Part shown: piece by piece, positions 1-5,580 of the stretch
How positions within the stretch are numbered: the stretch's first letter is position 1
Layout of the letters: each line of letters opens with the position of its first letter
Assembly: GCA_011049095.1 (NCBI GenBank)
Contig: DSDE01000148.1
Coordinates: 1 to 5,580 of the forward strand
Length of the DNA: 5,580 nucleotides
Reading direction: 5' to 3'
From: Fidelibacterota bacterium
GTDB taxonomy: Bacteria; Fidelibacterota; Fidelibacteria; Fidelibacterales; DSDE01
The notes under the pieces: generated by a model
Told to the model about the DNA's origin: nothing
Database searches by the model: none
The model's input: the letters and a program-made list of their open reading frames with translations, nothing else
Program-made: the position numbers and the translations under genes

Positions 1-601
1 CCCGTATCCAGTTAACGGTTTCCTGCACCATTTCTAGGGGATTTATGCGATTGACGGCTTTTTGCACTGCATGATCAAAATCCTGAATACCCAAAGAAGC
101 GCGATTGAATCCAAGCTGCCGCAGCGCCTGCACGTGTTCTAATGTCAGGCGGCGTGGATCGAGCTCGACACCAATCTCAGCATCTTTGTCGATAGTAAAG
201 CGATGACTGATCGCTCCACCGAGCTTGAGAATGTCTTCAGGTCTTAGATAGCTTGGCGAGCCGCCGCCCCAATGAAGCTGTACAATTTCTCTTTGAGGGG
301 CTAGCAGCGGCTTTATTAGCTCCATCTCGCTAATAAGATATTCTAAATATTTTTGACTTTGGCTATAATCTCGGGTGATGGTGGTGGTGCAGCCACAATA
401 ATAACAGAGACTGTAACAAAAAGGGATATGAAAATAGAATGATAATGGTTTGTTAGCATTGTGATTATTTGACCTTATTTCCTCAGTCCAGTCAGAATCT
501 GTAAATTCTGTGGAAAAATGAGGAGCTGTTGGATAGCTCGTGTATCTTGGGCCCGGCTTACTGTATTTTTTTACCAGCTCAAGGCTGACTTCAAGGGTCA
601 T
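1..601 (-). CDS. hemN: Oxygen-independent coproporphyrinogen III oxidase HemN (5' part, cut by window edge)
   Basis: Radical-SAM enzyme that oxidatively decarboxylates two propionates of coproporphyrinogen III to give protoporphyrinogen IX without O2; a cytoplasmic 4Fe-4S protein. I translated the minus strand from the ATG at 601-599: 200 codons are open to the window edge, of about 450-460 usual for HemN. An RYTSYPT motif lies at residues 19-25. Then comes FYFHIPFC with the radical-SAM cluster motif C62-x3-C66-x2-C69 followed by C71, the spacing of the E. coli enzyme, and Y56 at the place of its SAM-contacting tyrosine. The SAM-binding glycine motif HWGGGSPSYL is at 110-119, ELDPR at 146-150, and FNRASLGIQDF at 165-175. 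The GCxC type with the N-terminal RYTSYPT region marks true HemN rather than HemW or HutW. It starts 3 bases after the hemE stop with a strong ribosome site inside the hemE end. The C-terminal half lies outside the window, so intactness cannot be judged. Confidence 0.96.
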   Translation of the reverse strand, partial: MTLEVSLELVKKYSKPGPRYTSYPTAPHFSTEFTDSDWTEEIRSNNHNANKPLSFYFHIPFCYSLCYYCGCTTTITRDYSQSQKYLEYLISEMELIKPLLAPQREIVQLHWGGGSPSYLRPEDILKLGGAISHRFTIDKDAEIGVELDPRRLTLEHVQALRQLGFNRASLGIQDFDHAVQKAVNRINPLEMVQETVNWIR

Positions 602-604
602 TAT

Positions 605-1627
605 CTACTCCTTTCGGATAGTTTGTAAAAGCACGCTTACATTATCTAGGGGCGTAGCTGGAAGAATGCCATGTCCCAGATTGAATATCCAGCCGGCTTT
701 ATTTTCCATACTTTTAAGAATGGCTTTTATTTCTGCACGGATTGTTTCCGGATTGCTTAGGAGAATAGCCGGGTCCAGATTGCCTTGAACAGCCATTGCG
801 GCCGGCGCTTTGTCGCGGAAAGCGCTGATTGGCAAAGACCAGTCAAAGCCCAAAGCGTCAGCATCTGCTGAAATAAGAAGCTCCAGCCATTGATGCGCTC
901 CTTTTGCAAAAACTATAACAGGCGCCTTCCCTTTGATGGCTTTCACTATTTGGCGTAAATATTGGCCAGACATTTCGTAATAGCTGCGGTAAGAGAGAAT
1001 TCCGGCCCAACTGTCAAAGAGCTGCACTGCGTCGGCGCCAGCTTTGATTTGTTCTTCTAAATAGGCAATGACAGCAGCCGTAATTTTTTCCAGCAGCTGA
1101 TGATAAAGTTTGGGCTCGGTGTAAAAAAGCGCTTTTGCCTTGGCAAAATCGCGGCTGCTGCCACCTTCCAGCATGTAGGCTGCCAGTGTCCAGGGTGCGC
1201 CGCTGAAACCGATGAGAGCAGTTTCATTATTCAGCTCTTTGCGGACGATTTGCAGCGCATCAAAAACATAGCGCAGCCTATCGGTGACGGCATCAGGGCT
1301 GAGGGCTGCAATATCTGCGGCGCTTTGAATAGCGCGCTCCATGCGTATGCCGCCGCCTGATGGAAAATCATACGGCAAGCCCATAGCTTCGGGAATAACC
1401 AGTATGTCGCTGAAAATGATGGCGGCATCAAAAGCATAGCGCTGAATGGGTTGCAGCGTCACTTCTGCCGCGAGTTCAGGGCTTTGCACCATTTGGAGAA
1501 AGCTGTAATTTTCTTTAAGAGCGCGATATTCAGGAAGATATCTGCCTGCTTGCCGCATCAGCCAGACAGGGGGATAATCAAGATTTTTTCCGGCAAGTGC
1601 GCTTAAAAATCGGTCTCTGGGTTTCAT
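605..1627 (-). CDS. hemE: Uroporphyrinogen decarboxylase HemE
   Basis: Decarboxylates the four acetate side chains of uroporphyrinogen III to methyls, giving coproporphyrinogen III, without a cofactor; a cytoplasmic TIM-barrel enzyme. The 340 residues match the usual 340-360. The signature PVWLMRQAGRYLPEYR is at 21-35, with R25 and R29 as the propionate-binding arginines. FSDIL carries the catalytic aspartate D74. The second signature GFSGAPWTLAAYMLEGG is at 140-156, with Y151 at the position of the active-site tyrosine. QLFDSWAG and VQGNLDP follow, and FNLGHGILP near the C-terminus has H319 at the conserved histidine. The ATG at 1627 is chosen because MKPRDRFLSAL is the normal UroD beginning and an AGGAG lies 10 bases upstream. 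It follows hemD after 5 bases and precedes hemN by 3 bases. No key residue is missing, so this is a confident call. Confidence 0.98.
   Translation of the reverse strand: MKPRDRFLSALAGKNLDYPPVWLMRQAGRYLPEYRALKENYSFLQMVQSPELAAEVTLQPIQRYAFDAAIIFSDILVIPEAMGLPYDFPSGGGIRMERAIQSAADIAALSPDAVTDRLRYVFDALQIVRKELNNETALIGFSGAPWTLAAYMLEGGSSRDFAKAKALFYTEPKLYHQLLEKITAAVIAYLEEQIKAGADAVQLFDSWAGILSYRSYYEMSGQYLRQIVKAIKGKAPVIVFAKGAHQWLELLISADADALGFDWSLPISAFRDKAPAAMAVQGNLDPAILLSNPETIRAEIKAILKSMENKAGWIFNLGHGILPATPLDNVSVLLQTIRKE
608..613 (-). promoter_or_regulatory. Ribosome binding site of hemN, inside the hemE 3' end
   Basis: The minus strand reads AAGGAG here, 6 bases before the hemN ATG (601). It overlaps the last two codons (Lys-Glu) of hemE. 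This is the strongest Shine-Dalgarno sequence in the window and fixes the hemN start. Confidence 0.8.
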
Positions 1628-1632
1628 ATATA

Positions 1633-2328
1633 TCAGTCTCCTAACGTTTTTATTTGTTTAAAAATCAGATCAATATTGGGTTCATCGGCAATGATGGGCT
1701 CTATTCCAAGCTTTTCATTGACGGCCAGAGCTGTGCTTGAGCCAATGGCAATTATTTTAGGAATGCGCTCATTTTTTCTGAAGCTGCGGTTTTGGAGGAA
1801 TCCGCTGACAGCGCTGGGTGATGTGAAAAGAATGATATCGCTGTGTTTAAAATTAATTTGTTGCCATCGCAAATCATTGCGCAAAATCGTGCGGTAGAGG
1901 CTTATTCGTTGAAATTCCCATTTATTTTGCTTTAAAAAATTGAGAAACTCCTGCCGCGCTTTTTCAGCTGTAATGAGTAGCGCCGGTTTTTTTTCTTGAT
2001 TTGAGAAAGATTCAGTTAGTCCCACGGCATTTTGCTTAATCGGAACCTTCGCTTCGATATTAAAAAGCTCTTGTATTGCTCGTGCAGTCACTTTCCCCAC
2101 AGCCCAGATTTCCACATCATCAAGGTGGGGAAGGATTTTTTCCTGCTGGAGATAAAAAGCGAGAACCCCATTTTGGCTGAGGAAAAAGAGGTAGCCCGGT
2201 TTTTGTATTTGCAGGCTTCCTGAAGGTTCAAAAAATTCAATCTGAATGGTTGACCAATGATGTAAAGCAAAATCCGGAGGCAGTATGATGTCCGGGGGAC
2301 GCAAACCGGTGAGAAAGATTCGTTTCAT
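1633..2328 (-). CDS. hemD: Uroporphyrinogen-III synthase HemD
   Basis: Cyclises hydroxymethylbilane with inversion of ring D to give uroporphyrinogen III; a soluble two-domain enzyme. The family diverges strongly in sequence, so the call rests on several short motifs plus position. FFLSQNGVLAF at 48-58 matches the domain-1 'TSxNGVxxF' block. IWAVGKVTARAI at 74-85 matches 'AVGxxTAxxL'. LLITAEKARQEFL is at 117-129, followed by RISLYRTI with Y145 at the conserved active-site tyrosine. DIILFTSPSAVSGF at 164-177 and IIAIGSSTALAV at 192-203 are the classical domain-2 signatures. The 231 residues are slightly short (usual about 240-260). The ATG shares the four bases ATGA with the hemC stop. I see no Shine-Dalgarno upstream, so translation probably depends on coupling to hemC. 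It is a stand-alone synthase, not fused to a uroporphyrinogen methyltransferase. Confidence 0.92.
   Translation of the reverse strand: MKRIFLTGLRPPDIILPPDFALHHWSTIQIEFFEPSGSLQIQKPGYLFFLSQNGVLAFYLQQEKILPHLDDVEIWAVGKVTARAIQELFNIEAKVPIKQNAVGLTESFSNQEKKPALLITAEKARQEFLNFLKQNKWEFQRISLYRTILRNDLRWQQINFKHSDIILFTSPSAVSGFLQNRSFRKNERIPKIIAIGSSTALAVNEKLGIEPIIADEPNIDLIFKQIKTLGD
1638..1642 (-). promoter_or_regulatory. Ribosome binding site of hemE, inside the hemD 3' end
   Basis: AGGAG on the minus strand, 10 bases before the hemE ATG and lying within the last codons of hemD (ending Leu-Gly-Asp-stop). It supports the start at 1627 and suggests that hemE can recruit ribosomes independently as well as by coupling. 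Confidence 0.65.
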
Positions 2329-3248
2329 TTGAGCGACTCAAGGATATCGCGAGCACCCTCATTTAAAAAAATCTTCGCCAGCTCAATACCGGCTTCTTCG
2401 GGATTTGATTTTGGGAAAAGCAGGGAATTGCGTATTGTTCGCGAACCGTCAGGGCTACCAAGGAAAGCGCTCAGGTGAATATGCTCATCTGAAATAGTTG
2501 CCCAGGCTCCAAGTGGAATGCTGCAGCCGCCTTCCAGAGTGCACATAAAAGCTCGCTCAGCCCGACAGCAAAGGATGGTATCAGCATCGAGAATGGGCAA
2601 TAGCAATTCCTGCAAATCATCGCGGTTTGCCTGCGTTTCTATGCCGATGGCACCTTGGCCCACTGCCGGTATAAATGTCTCGGGGGCAAGAAATTCTGTA
2701 ATCAAATCAGCTCTTTCTAACCTTTGCAGGGCCGCCGCTGCCATGAGGATACCGTCATAGCCAAATTCATCCAGCTTGCGGAGGCGAGAATCAATATTTC
2801 CACGCAGGTCTGCAAAACGGATTTCATTTTTTATCGCGGCGATTTGAGCTTTTCGGCGGAGGCTGCCGGTGGCGATGGTTCCGTTTTTTGGCAGCTCCGC
2901 AAGTTTTTTCCATTTTGTGGAAATAAAAGCATCTCTTGCGTCGGCCCGTTTGGGAGAGCCGGCGTATATGAGCCCATCGGGAAGGCTTGTCGGCAGGTCT
3001 TTGAGGCTGTGTACTGCCAAGTCTATTTCTCCCAGGAGAAGCTGCTCTTCTATCTCTCGGGTAAATAAGCCTTTGTCGCCGATTTTGGGCAGCGGCACAT
3101 TGGTGATGCGGTCTCCGGTGGTGATAATGGGCACGATTTCAATTTGTAGCTCAGTCCATTTTCCCAAAAGAAGGCCCTCAATATATTTGCTTTGCCACAT
3201 AGCCAGAGGCGAGCGGCGGGTGCCGATACGAATTTTATTTGGAATCAT
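2325..3248 (-). CDS. hemC: Porphobilinogen deaminase (hydroxymethylbilane synthase) HemC
   Basis: Condenses four porphobilinogens to hydroxymethylbilane on a covalent dipyrromethane cofactor; cytoplasmic. With the ATG at 3248 the protein is 307 residues (usual about 300-320), and its numbering coincides with the E. coli enzyme at key sites: R11-R12 in KIRIGTRRSPLAMWQ, catalytic D84 in HSLKDLP, R131-R132 in GSLRRKAQ, R149 and R155 in DLRGNIDSR, and cofactor-carrying C242 in LEGGCSIPLGA. VGQGAIGIE is at 196-204. A longer reading frame has an ATG at 3281 (11 more residues), but it lacks an upstream ribosome site, and those residues fall before the point where the family starts. The 3248 start has a GA-rich AAGAAAGAG just ahead. 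The chosen start overlaps the hemA 3' end by 14 bases. The block usually reading AAAGLxRL has Ala instead of Gly (AAAALQRL), a small deviation unlikely to abolish function. Confidence 0.97.
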   Translation of the reverse strand: MIPNKIRIGTRRSPLAMWQSKYIEGLLLGKWTELQIEIVPIITTGDRITNVPLPKIGDKGLFTREIEEQLLLGEIDLAVHSLKDLPTSLPDGLIYAGSPKRADARDAFISTKWKKLAELPKNGTIATGSLRRKAQIAAIKNEIRFADLRGNIDSRLRKLDEFGYDGILMAAAALQRLERADLITEFLAPETFIPAVGQGAIGIETQANRDDLQELLLPILDADTILCCRAERAFMCTLEGGCSIPLGAWATISDEHIHLSAFLGSPDGSRTIRNSLLFPKSNPEEAGIELAKIFLNEGARDILESLK

Positions 3249-4542
3249 TGGCTCTTTCTTTTTCGTCAGGTTTGATGTCATCGAGGTGAAAAATTGCGCG
3301 GACAGTGCGAATCATTTCAAAATCAACCACTTCTCCATTGGTCATTTTACGAAGCTCTTGAATGGGGTGATGGAGCAGCTTCTTGATGATGCTATTGCTG
3401 AGTAGCCGGGCAGTTTCAAGGCTTTCCGCATTACTTCGATTTCTGAATTTTTCCAGCTCCTGCTCAGCTATTGACCTGAAATAGCTGTTTAAACTAGAGA
3501 TGGTGGGAACGACGGCCAAGGTTTTCCACCATGCGGCAAATTCTCCGGCGATCTTTTTTGTGACTGCAGCCGCAGCCGGCAATTCGGCGCGTCGGCGGGA
3601 TAAATTTTCATCAACTACATTCTGAAGGTCGTCTATGTCATAGAGAAAGAGGTCTTCAATTTTCCGGATAGCAGGATCAATCGCCCTGGGCGAGGAGATA
3701 TCGAGTAAAAGTATGGGAGCATATCGCCGCTTTTTCAAGGCGTGCTTTAGGAGTTCGGAATTGAGCAGATATTGGTCGCTGCCAGTGGCAGTAACGACCA
3801 CATCGGCCATAGGCAGAATATCCGGTAAGTCTTCGAGAGAATATCCTTGCCCGTTTAGCGCGTTGGCCAGCCTGTTGCGGTTTTCCAGATTGCGGTTGAC
3901 GATCATAAAGCTCTTTCCGCCATTTTTTTGAAAATGCAATGCAGTCAGTTCGGCAGTTTCTCCAGCGCCAATCAGCAGAATATTTCGTTTTTCGAAATTC
4001 CGAAAAATCTTTTTTCCCAGCTCGACAGCGGCATAACTTACGCTGACAGCGCCTTCGCAGAGTGCAGTTTCGGAGCGAACTGCTTTTCCGGCACGAATAG
4101 CATCTTGAAAGAGTCTGTGGAGTACAGGCGATTTTTTATCTTGTTGCTGTAGTATTTCCAGAGCTGACTTTATCTGGGCTAAAATCTGATTTTCTCCCAA
4201 AACCATAGATTTCATTCCTGCAGCCACGGCAAAAAGATGCAAGATGGCATCTTCATCCAGGAGAAATCTGGGGCTGGGATCGGCTTCTGTGATTATTAGT
4301 CCACGCTCTTTTTGATAATAGCTCAGAATAATTTCCCGAAAATTATTTATCGAAGCTGAGAGCCCGTAAAACTCTGTTCGGTTACATGTAGAAAGGATGG
4401 CAAATTCTGAGAGTGATTCATTATCACGCAAGTTGCGAATGCAGCTCTCAGATTCTTCGCGATTCAGAGTAAGTTTGTCGCGAAAATCAATGGGAGCATT
4501 CTCGTGGCTCCAGCCCAGTAATATGATATGATATGATTTCAT
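3235..4542 (-). CDS. hemA: Glutamyl-tRNA reductase HemA
   Basis: NADPH-dependent reduction of glutamyl-tRNA(Glu) to glutamate-1-semialdehyde, the first committed and usually rate-limiting step of the C5 pathway; cytoplasmic V-shaped dimer. At 435 residues it fits the usual 410-450. N-terminal catalytic domain: GWSHENAPIDFRDKL at 10-24, then ILSTCNRTEFY with the catalytic cysteine C53, and HLFAVAAGMKSMVLGENQI at 102-120 with H102 as the conserved histidine. LFQDAIRAGKAVRSET follows at 144-159. Rossmann NADPH domain: ILLIGAGETAE from 188 (G192, G194, E195), then IVNRN, VVVTATGS and the LLDISSPRAIDP block. The helical C-terminal dimerisation domain ends in KLLHHPIQELRK and a short charged tail. 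The ATG overlaps the ccsA stop by one base (TGATG) and has no visible Shine-Dalgarno, so coupling is inferred. Its codons 3 to 8 contain a short AT-rich repeat (atatg three times on the plus strand at 4521-4535). Confidence 0.98.
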   Translation of the reverse strand: MKSYHIILLGWSHENAPIDFRDKLTLNREESESCIRNLRDNESLSEFAILSTCNRTEFYGLSASINNFREIILSYYQKERGLIITEADPSPRFLLDEDAILHLFAVAAGMKSMVLGENQILAQIKSALEILQQQDKKSPVLHRLFQDAIRAGKAVRSETALCEGAVSVSYAAVELGKKIFRNFEKRNILLIGAGETAELTALHFQKNGGKSFMIVNRNLENRNRLANALNGQGYSLEDLPDILPMADVVVTATGSDQYLLNSELLKHALKKRRYAPILLLDISSPRAIDPAIRKIEDLFLYDIDDLQNVVDENLSRRRAELPAAAAVTKKIAGEFAAWWKTLAVVPTISSLNSYFRSIAEQELEKFRNRSNAESLETARLLSNSIIKKLLHHPIQELRKMTNGEVVDFEMIRTVRAIFHLDDIKPDEKERANDSK

Positions 4543-5378
4543 CAGCTAAATTTGTGGAAAGTATCTCCAAAAATATTTATGAAAATCATTGATATGAAAA
4601 AGATGACAAATCCCCAAAAAGCGATGCGGCTCATTCTAAGACCGGAAAGACGATAGCGTACGACAAAAATCCAGCCAATCGTATAAGCCAGCCAGGCAAG
4701 ATCAGCTACAATCATTTTTGCGTCCAGGACAAAGAAGTAGCCAAATTCCAGAGAAGCCATATAGTGACCCAGCAATATGCCGATACCGAGAAGGATGAGA
4801 CCGATGAGACTAGCTGTACGGCCCAAATCCTCCACACTTTTAAGCGGGGGCAGATTGGTGTAGATTTTTCCGAATCGGTGGGCTTTTATTTCTTTGGCCA
4901 GCATCCAGTACATAAGGCCATAAATCGCTGAAATTGCCAAAGCCGTCAAGCCAAGCAGCGTGAAAAGTGTATGAATACCGAAAATGGGATTGGCTAAAAG
5001 AAGATTGTGAGCAGATTCATCTATCATAAAAGTCGATGCAAAAAGCTGAAATAAAAAAGCGATTCCAATGAAAAAGAGTCCGGTTTTGCCCTCATGGCGT
5101 ATCTTTTCCAGCAATAAGTAGATCAGTGCAATACTCATAGCAAGCATCGAGAAAGATTCAAAGGTGTTGGTGATGGGGAAATGTCTGTTATGAAGGCCTC
5201 GGCCAACGAGATAAATGATATGGAAAGTGGCGGCAATAGCAACGGTGAGGTATCCATATTGGCGGGAGTATTGTTTTCCTGAATTAAAATAGACCAAATA
5301 AAACACAAAAGATACTCCATAAAGAGCCGGAACAAGAATTCTGAAAGGTATTGATAAGGAGTAGATGAAAATTTCCAT
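4542..5378 (-). CDS. ccsA: CcsA/HemX-family integral membrane protein (cytochrome c assembly protein-like)
   Basis: With the ATG at 5378 the protein is 278 residues and very hydrophobic, with about eight predicted membrane helices (roughly 11-31, 42-60, 74-90, 100-118, 132-160, 188-207, 224-240, 252-270). Family hallmarks are the HFPITNTFESF block at 66-76, a conserved histidine in FGIHTLFTLLG (H136), and a C-terminal INIFGDTFHKF with H275. These two histidines sit where CcsA proteins carry their external heme-ligand histidines. The tryptophan-rich WWD motif (WGxxWxWD in CcsA) is degenerate here: FGYFFVLD at 212-219 keeps G and D but no Trp. That pattern resembles HemX-type paralogues found beside hemA, which in Bacillus affect HemA level. 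The role is therefore either heme handling for cytochrome c maturation or HemA control; the sequence does not decide. An in-frame TTG at 5420 could add 14 residues, but there is no ribosome site there either. It is the first gene of the operon. Confidence 0.85.
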   Translation of the reverse strand: MEIFIYSLSIPFRILVPALYGVSFVFYLVYFNSGKQYSRQYGYLTVAIAATFHIIYLVGRGLHNRHFPITNTFESFSMLAMSIALIYLLLEKIRHEGKTGLFFIGIAFLFQLFASTFMIDESAHNLLLANPIFGIHTLFTLLGLTALAISAIYGLMYWMLAKEIKAHRFGKIYTNLPPLKSVEDLGRTASLIGLILLGIGILLGHYMASLEFGYFFVLDAKMIVADLAWLAYTIGWIFVVRYRLSGLRMSRIAFWGFVIFFISMIFINIFGDTFHKFS

Positions 5379-5460
5379 TGCCCGAAATATACAATTTTCA
5401 CTTGAAAAATTTATGAACAATTTACACTGGCTTTATTGTCGCAATAATAAAACGCCCCAC
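5379..5460 (-). promoter_or_regulatory. Intergenic region expected to hold the heme-operon promoter
   Basis: This 82-base AT-rich stretch lies between the terminator of the upstream gene and the ccsA ATG, so the operon promoter should be here. The best -10-like hexamer on the minus strand is TATATT at 5391-5386, but no good -35 lies 16-18 bases ahead of it, and it would start transcription almost at the ATG. Other partial matches (TAAATT, CATAAA) are equally unconvincing. Location is inferred from context; no exact promoter elements are claimed. No convincing operator palindrome or riboswitch-sized structure is visible. Confidence 0.35.
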
Positions 5461-5492
5461 AAAAAAAGCGACCTGATAACAGGCCGCTTTTT
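5461..5492 (-). terminator. Rho-independent terminator of the upstream cytochrome-like gene
   Basis: On the minus strand the stem GCGGCCTG / CAGGTCGC encloses the loop TTAT (5487-5468), with one G-U wobble and seven G-C or A-U pairs, followed at once by seven T (5467-5461). A-T pairing of the flanks can lengthen the stem by five. It lies 19 bases after the stop codon at 5512. Read on the plus strand, the wobble becomes an A-C mismatch and the T-run is five, so minus-strand use is favoured. It separates the cytochrome transcript from the heme operon. Confidence 0.88.
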
Positions 5493-5511
5493 AAGGATTT
5501 TCCAGTGTCAA

Positions 5512-5580
5512 TTATTTCAGTTTTTTGATCTCTTCAGCAAAATCAATTGCTTTATAGGTTGGAGATTTTTTGTTGTGGCA
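5512..5580 (-). CDS. C-terminal end of a probable c-type (multiheme) cytochrome, cut by window edge
   Basis: Minus-strand reading frame open from the window edge to a TAA at 5514-5512, covering 22 codons. It begins Cys-His-Asn-Lys-Lys-Ser-Pro-Thr-Tyr-Lys and ends in a charged helix-like tail, FAEEIKKLK. The leading CH would be the last two residues of a CxxCH heme-attachment site, and CHN-x-x-SPTYK followed by an aromatic residue and a short helix resembles the C-terminal end of multiheme cytochrome c proteins. The frame is supported by the terminator placed 19 bases downstream. A c-type cytochrome is plausible next to a CcsA-like gene and heme synthesis genes. However, the first cysteine of the motif and the rest of the protein are outside the window, so the family is an inference from very little sequence. 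Confidence 0.6.
   Translation of the reverse strand, partial: CHNKKSPTYKAIDFAEEIKKLK

Noticed and set aside
540..788. 82-codon plus-strand reading frame over the hemE/hemN junction
   Set aside because: It covers confident coding sequence of both hemE and hemN on the other strand and has no ribosome site or family features.
3249..3281. Upstream ATG at 3281 as the hemC start (11 extra residues)
   Set aside because: No ribosome site precedes it, it would enlarge the overlap with hemA to 47 bases, and the extra residues precede the normal family start. With the 3248 start the numbering matches E. coli HemC at D84, R131-R132 and C242.
2869..3405. 178-codon plus-strand reading frame antisense to hemC and hemA
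   Set aside because: It lies wholly over two well-supported minus-strand genes, its product has no recognisable motif, and it looks like a shadow frame of conserved coding sequence.
4521..4537. Tandem repeat atatg x3 near the hemA start
   Set aside because: It is only three 5-base units inside the coding sequence (Ser-Tyr-His-Ile-Ile). It is too short to call a repeat element, though it keeps the start region AT-rich and unstructured.
5461..5492. Bidirectional terminator
   Set aside because: There is no plus-strand gene to terminate. In the plus direction the stem has an A-C mismatch and a shorter T-run, so only the minus-strand call is kept.
5379..5511. Riboswitch or small RNA in the only intergenic region
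   Set aside because: Apart from the terminator hairpin the stretch is short and AT-rich, with no conserved-looking multi-stem structure.

Overview
The window is a compact, single-strand heme-biosynthesis operon, read entirely on the minus strand (right to left). In transcription order it holds: the last 22 codons of a probable c-type cytochrome, a strong intrinsic terminator, a short intergenic region that should carry the operon promoter, a CcsA/HemX-family membrane protein, then hemA, hemC, hemD, hemE and the first 200 codons of hemN, which runs off the left edge. No plus-strand gene is supported, and there are no RNA genes, mobile elements, CRISPR arrays or long repeats. The longest non-coding stretch is about 130 bases.

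The genes almost follow the order of the C5 tetrapyrrole pathway. HemA reduces glutamyl-tRNA to glutamate-1-semialdehyde. HemC polymerises porphobilinogen to hydroxymethylbilane, HemD closes and inverts ring D to give uroporphyrinogen III, HemE decarboxylates that to coproporphyrinogen III, and HemN converts it to protoporphyrinogen IX without oxygen. The two steps between HemA and HemC (HemL aminomutase, HemB synthase) are not in the window and must be encoded elsewhere if the pathway is complete. Catalytic residues are intact in every enzyme that can be read. Genes are packed with overlaps of 1, 14 and 4 bases or gaps of 3 to 5 bases, which suggests one mRNA with translational coupling.

The organism uses the C5 route and a radical-SAM HemN, so it can make heme anaerobically. 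The upstream gene ends in a CH-containing heme-site remnant with a tail like that of multiheme cytochromes, and the operon opens with a CcsA/HemX protein. Together these suggest a Gram-negative bacterium with c-type cytochrome-based respiration. The base composition looks moderate, slightly AT-rich. Comparable ccsA/hemX-hemA-hemC clusters are known to me from Desulfuromonadota and Bacteroidota/Chlorobi-like (FCB) lineages, but the window does not allow a firm placement.

I see no novel system here. The points worth a second look are the degenerate tryptophan-rich (WWD) motif of the CcsA/HemX protein with both periplasmic-type histidines kept, the cytochrome/heme-operon adjacency, and the mixture of Shine-Dalgarno-led and coupling-dependent starts.
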